Below, one piece after another: positions 56,200 through 60,360 of a DNA stretch of 60,360 nt. Under the pieces are notes generated by a model. It made no database searches and was not told the origin of the DNA. It saw only the letters and a list, made by a program, of their open reading frames with translations. The stretch is taken from assembly GCA_015680685.1 (NCBI GenBank), contig MNCI01004128.1, positions 66,051 through 126,410 on the forward strand. Direction: 5' to 3'. The DNA is from Gnetum montanum (taxonomy: Eukaryota > Streptophyta > Gnetopsida > Gnetales > Gnetaceae). Made by a program: the position numbers and the translations under genes. Position 1 is the first letter of the stretch, and each line of letters starts with the position of its first letter.

Positions 56200-59099
56200 A
56201 GACACAAAATTAAAGACCATGATACAACTCTTCAAGAATTGGACAACATAATCCTTGATGGTGTGAAGCTTGTTAAAGAAGATCAAATGTTCCTAGGTGG
56301 TAGTGGTTCTTCAGGTGTTGAGGAACCTTCACTAGCTTCACACACTAGCAGTGGTTGAGGTGGCTACGATGGTCTTGCTATTGCTACAACTTTAGGTGGG
56401 AGGTGGAGAGCATCCAATAATGCTTTCATTTTCTCCTTACTCCTAGGATCATCTATCATCCGCACAGCCTTCCCAATGTGGGTTGGAATGGGCACATTTC
56501 AAGGACATGGGATTGCTAAAAATAACTCCTTGACATTAACAAAATAGGCAGTGAACTATTTGTGTTCAATGTTGAATGCTCTTACTATGTTCTTTAGCTC
56601 CTGGTAGTCATTTATCCATCTAGCTAGGTCCTCAATGATGGATCGTTGATCTATGAATCATTCTTTGAGCAATTTAAGTTCAACATTAGTAGTCTCAAGA
56701 TTTTTCTTGGTGTCCTTGTGTTGTTTGAACTTAGCCTCATACAACATATACAAGCTAGCTACATTTCTTTTTCAATTCTAAGCATGATTATCTACCTGTT
56801 AGCATTGCCAGGTTTCCATAATGGAGGTTGGACAACTCCATATACTTTGTCATTTCTTTGATCTACAACTACTTCAAGTGGATTTAGCTTTGTTGTAGTT
56901 ATCAATCCCATCAAGGATAGGTTGCCACATCTCTCTTCTATGCTAGATTTACTGGAGGGCTTCATTTACATTAGCCTTTGCCATCTAGATTTATTTTTTA
57001 TTATTTACTTTTGAAAGCCAACTTGGTCTCTATAGTGATTTTTCACTCTCAAATTTAAAAGCTTTATTCTTCTAGGCAATGATCTTGATGATAGACTTTT
57101 GTCATAAGGTGCATACCTCCACCATTGATAGATTGTGATTCTCTGTGATCAATTTTCTTAGTTCAATGCTAACTTTAGCAAGTTTCTCTTACTATTGATG
57201 AATGAACTCTTGCATTTGATCTTTCTGAGCATCAACATTTCATAGGTGATGATTTTTTCTGATCAATTCTTCATTCTCCTAGCACATATGATTCAAGTCC
57301 TTCTTGATTAAGTGCATTTTAGCTTTTACCATGAACTATTTGAAGATAGCCATTATTGCTTCCCCCTTAACATTTTGAAATCATTCTTGAAGCTATTTGA
57401 TAGCTTGATCTCTTATGATTGTCAAGCTGAGGATTGTTTGTTTTGCAAGTTGGACATGAAGTTTAGCAACCTTCATGGCCAAGCATTGATTTTGATCTTG
57501 AGTCATTTCTATTTTCCCATTCAAAATGATGCATTTTCCCCTTGCATTTAGTAGCTCTAACTAGGTTGCAGTGATGTTCTCTAGAAGATCAAAGATGTAT
57601 GAAGTTAGTTGCCTAGTTCCTACTAGTCATTCCAATAATTGCTCATGTTGGGATACATTTAATTTCTTAGAGTGTAGACACATCTAGTACAAATGTTGTG
57701 GATGCATTTATTACTTTGGCTACATGGTTAACTATCACTTCTATTGCTATCTCCTACCTTTGGTGCTACATCACCAAGATAGTTACCTCTTCACCTTCCT
57801 TCAACCTTACCAAGAAAGTTAGCATTTCTAAATATTTTTGGGAATAAATGGTATTTCTAGTGACACCATCACCTCTCAAGCATTGGGATTCAAACTTGAA
57901 GATAGTTTTGTTCTTTGGATAGAGAAAATTGAAGCACTTCTCTCCATCTAGCTAATTGTTTAGGCCACCTCATTAAGGTAACTCATTGCTGGCTGATACA
58001 TAGGTGGATCCATCCCATTCATTCTTGCTTGTTTCTCTTGTTTGCTTAATAGCTATTCTTGGATTTCTTTTAGATTCTTAAGTACTACATGGCCCTCTGG
58101 TGTTTTCTCTTGAGTGGGTGGTGGCAACGGTAGATCCTCTTCTTGAATGGTTGTTGGCATCTCATCCTTCATGATTTTGACCCATGAGGCCAAGGGAGCA
58201 TGCCTAAGGGTATCATTTGAGTAGTGAAAAATACTTGTCCTTTTGCAAAGTTTTCTGATAAGGCATAGAAAGGGTAGGGTCTTCCTTCCACATTCATTCT
58301 CATTGAAGTGCTTTTTAATCTCCAAATAAATTAGCTATGGAAGGTTAACAGGAAATTTCTTACTTAGAGTGGTGCATGGTCAAGTGGAGAAGGCAGTCAC
58401 CTTACTTGGTCTCTCTACTAGATTGAGGTGATAGGCCAAAATCTTGAAATAAATCTTCTCCACCAATGTAAGAATGCTATACCCCTTATGGTCCACCCCA
58501 TAACATTACTGGATCCACTTCCTTTTTACCTCAGGATCACCTTTTTTTGATATCTCTACCAATTATGTTCCAATGTTTGGCAACCCTAGTATCTGTGCAA
58601 TAGCTTTCATCGAGTAGGACACTTAAATATCCTTGAATTTTATGAAGGACCTTGGCCTTCAGCTATTATAGAAGAGATAGGTCTCTTCCATGTACCATTT
58701 TCCACTGGATGTGATAACTAGCCACATGAAAGAGGTTTGCAATTGTGTATTGATATTCTTTGGAGCTATTTCTAAAAATGACCTGAAGTATATCTCTTAA
58801 AGAATTAATCTTTGGATTTCTTGAGACTTGAAGATGTTTAGGCAAGCTTGAGTTAGAGTGACCTCAAGCCTTGGCATAGTTCCAGGTGCTTCTCATTATT
58901 AGGATTGTTTAGAAGGCACATCTTCCTTTAGAATCTATTGAATAGATTCCACTTTAGGTTCCTCATGAAGAGGTCTAGTTGCATGGGTCACCTCTTGTTG
59001 TTATTGGCCGTGTTCTTGCTGGCCCATTCTAGCTCTAGGTCATTTCTCCCATGGTTTTGAGGGTTCTCCTTCATATGGGTACTTTTTTTTGAGTGCCAT
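56200..59099 (-). pseudogene. Decayed retroelement-associated plant protein gene
   Basis: Read on the minus strand from an ATG at 59099 (MALKKKYPYEGEPSKPWE). Downstream are AIAQILGLPNIG near 58600, LTLVEKIYFKILAYHLN near 58450 and, in the longest open piece (58325-58053), KTLPFLCLIRKLCKR followed by an acidic Pro-rich tail. This order resembles the family annotated as 'putative plant transposon protein', found in Athila/Tat-type elements, whose members have an LGxP block and an LxFPxLIxxLCRR block; the assignment is inferred from those short motifs. At least a dozen stops and several shifts occur. Beyond about 57000 the reading is lost in AT-rich DNA. Confidence 0.5.
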
Positions 59100-59760
59100 C
59101 AATAATCACAATAAGACCATGGATTAGTAATCATTCTGTAACCTTAAGATAATTGGGATACCTTAGCTTTTGAGGGTAGTTATAGTTGGCCAAGTTGTGA
59201 TTATCGTTGATTTAATGGATTCAATTATTATTTATTTTATGTGTTATTATTATAAATAATTCATCCTGGAGGTTGTTGGAAGGGTTAACTTAGAATAATT
59301 TGATGCTTATATATGGTTATGGTTATTAACCCTTTAGGGGAGTTAAGAAAATTTCCAAAAAATTCTATAAATTTTTCATTGGAAACATTAAGGTTTCTAG
59401 CCCCCATAATAATGATCTTACCTCTGGTAAGTGTAGGATTGAAAAATAGAGTGATTTGGACAAATGGTTTGAAATTTATGGGCTCTGGAAGGTTTTGGGC
59501 TTTGAAACATTGCAAAACTTCTGTGTGTTATGAGAAAATTGTAAAATATTCCAAAGTGTCTAGCAGTATATATAGTATTTTCACACTATGTCGATGAGGC
59601 CTTATCAATGGGGTCTCATCAACATGATTGGCTACATCAACAAGGCCTCATTTATGTAGCTATTGACCACCATTGACTTCCATTGACTTTGGTCAAACTT
59701 GCAAAATAAGAGGAAGTTTTCAATGAAATTGCAATCAAATGAAAGCTTAGAAGACCAAGA
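59100..59760 (-). repeat. LTR-like promoter region upstream of the decayed gene
   Basis: The minus strand shows GATGAGACCCCATTGATAAGG-type motifs at 59590-59670, then a TATA-like ACTATATATACTG at about 59576-59564, then about 460 bp to the ATG at 59099. This matches U3-TATA-R/U5 order, but no second copy or defined ends were found. The 59597-59313 stretch is open on both strands without known motifs. Confidence 0.35.
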
Positions 59761-60360
59761 ATAGTATGAAATTATGAGAAGAGGATGTTGAAGTTCATAA
59801 ATTTGAAAAAATAAAGAAAAATTGATTTACTGAATGAATGCAATGAAAGATTAAGGAGTATTGACTAGTTTACATAATGGAACATACAAAATATAAGATT
59901 GTAATGATGTCAAAGATAAGGAACCTTACCTAATCAAGCTAAAAGCTATGTAAGTGGGTCCTCCCCATAGTAGGCCTATGCAATTTTTTACCCTTGCATA
60001 GCCTCAACTAAGGAGTCCATGGGCCCCATTGTCAATTTAATAATCATGACAAGTTAAGGGCCAACCCAAAAGAATCCACTCAAGAATCCTAACACATCAT
60101 AATAAGACATAGAGTATAACATAGAACCTAGTAGTGAGGTGAATTATGGTATCATGGATGGATGCTAAAGAAGGTCAAATGGAGTTTCAAATTGGGGTCA
60201 TAAGAAGCCCCTTGTGAAATTTGTTGTTAAAATGACCTAAGAAGTTCCATCCTTAGTCTAGACCAAAACCATCCACTTTCAATGAATTTGCATTGTAACT
60301 CTAAGATTAATCCACCCACTCAAGACACAAGAGTGCTTCCACAAGACAACCACCATTCCA
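59761..60360. other. No gene recognised; resembles retroelement internal sequence
   Basis: 59950-60030 (AGTGGGTCCTCCCCATAGTAGG...) resembles 13845-13930 in the 3' internal region of element C. No coding sequence seen. Confidence 0.4.

Overview
The window looks like intergenic DNA from a plant with a large, transposon-filled nuclear genome. It is AT-rich, CpG-poor and TpG/CpA-rich. It holds nested LTR retrotransposons of Ty3/gypsy type with plant-style gag and retropepsin remnants, a plant L1-type LINE (DUF4283-like ORF1, endonuclease/reverse transcriptase/zf-RVT ORF2), and many decayed tandem repeats. I found no intact host gene, tRNA, rRNA or CRISPR array. The species cannot be fixed from the sequence; a seed plant with a large genome is my inference.

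Left part (1-23.5 kb). Minus-strand gag, primer-binding site and 5' LTR of an element running off the left edge occupy 1-2197. A second family follows (element D): gag-pro remnant 5.9-9.5 kb, primer-binding site at 9972-9990, probable LTR 9.99-11.09 kb. An old Ty3/gypsy pol remnant at 11.1-12.2 kb continues at 19.4-19.7 kb because a complete 7.2-kb element (element C, 12251-19421, target duplication CTCTT) is inserted in it. C carries gag and protease but no reverse transcriptase or integrase.

Middle (23.5-33.6 kb). A GC-rich, CpG-dense LINE (23634-29119, minus strand) lies between two identical 104-bp direct repeats. Its ORF1 stop and ORF2 start overlap as ATGA. ORF2 is open except for two TAG codons in a 36-nt tandem repeat between endonuclease and reverse transcriptase. 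To its right are a 532-bp long inverted repeat, the C-terminal part of a PIF1-type helicase pseudogene, and unidentified coding remnants.

Right part (33.6-60.4 kb). A ~245-bp tandem array is split by an outer LTR element (34089-50559, target duplication GGTAC), itself split by an inner 10.06-kb element (37762-47822, target duplication ACAAT). Beyond lie a solo LTR (52939-53873, target duplication CATTG), a ~60-bp minisatellite, another minus-strand LTR (55015-56033), and a decayed retroelement protein gene (56.2-59.1 kb).

Themes. The LTR elements whose coding capacity can be judged (C, inner, D) have gag and protease but no visible pol, so they look non-autonomous and would have needed enzymes from elsewhere. 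The LTRs of one superfamily share their ends and a tRNA-Asp-type primer site, but just upstream of the TATA box they carry arrays of self-complementary motifs (GCGATATCGC in one set, CAATG...CATTG palindromes in another). Three lone N bases mark assembly joints, two of them bracketing a duplicated 73-bp segment and one beside the LINE.
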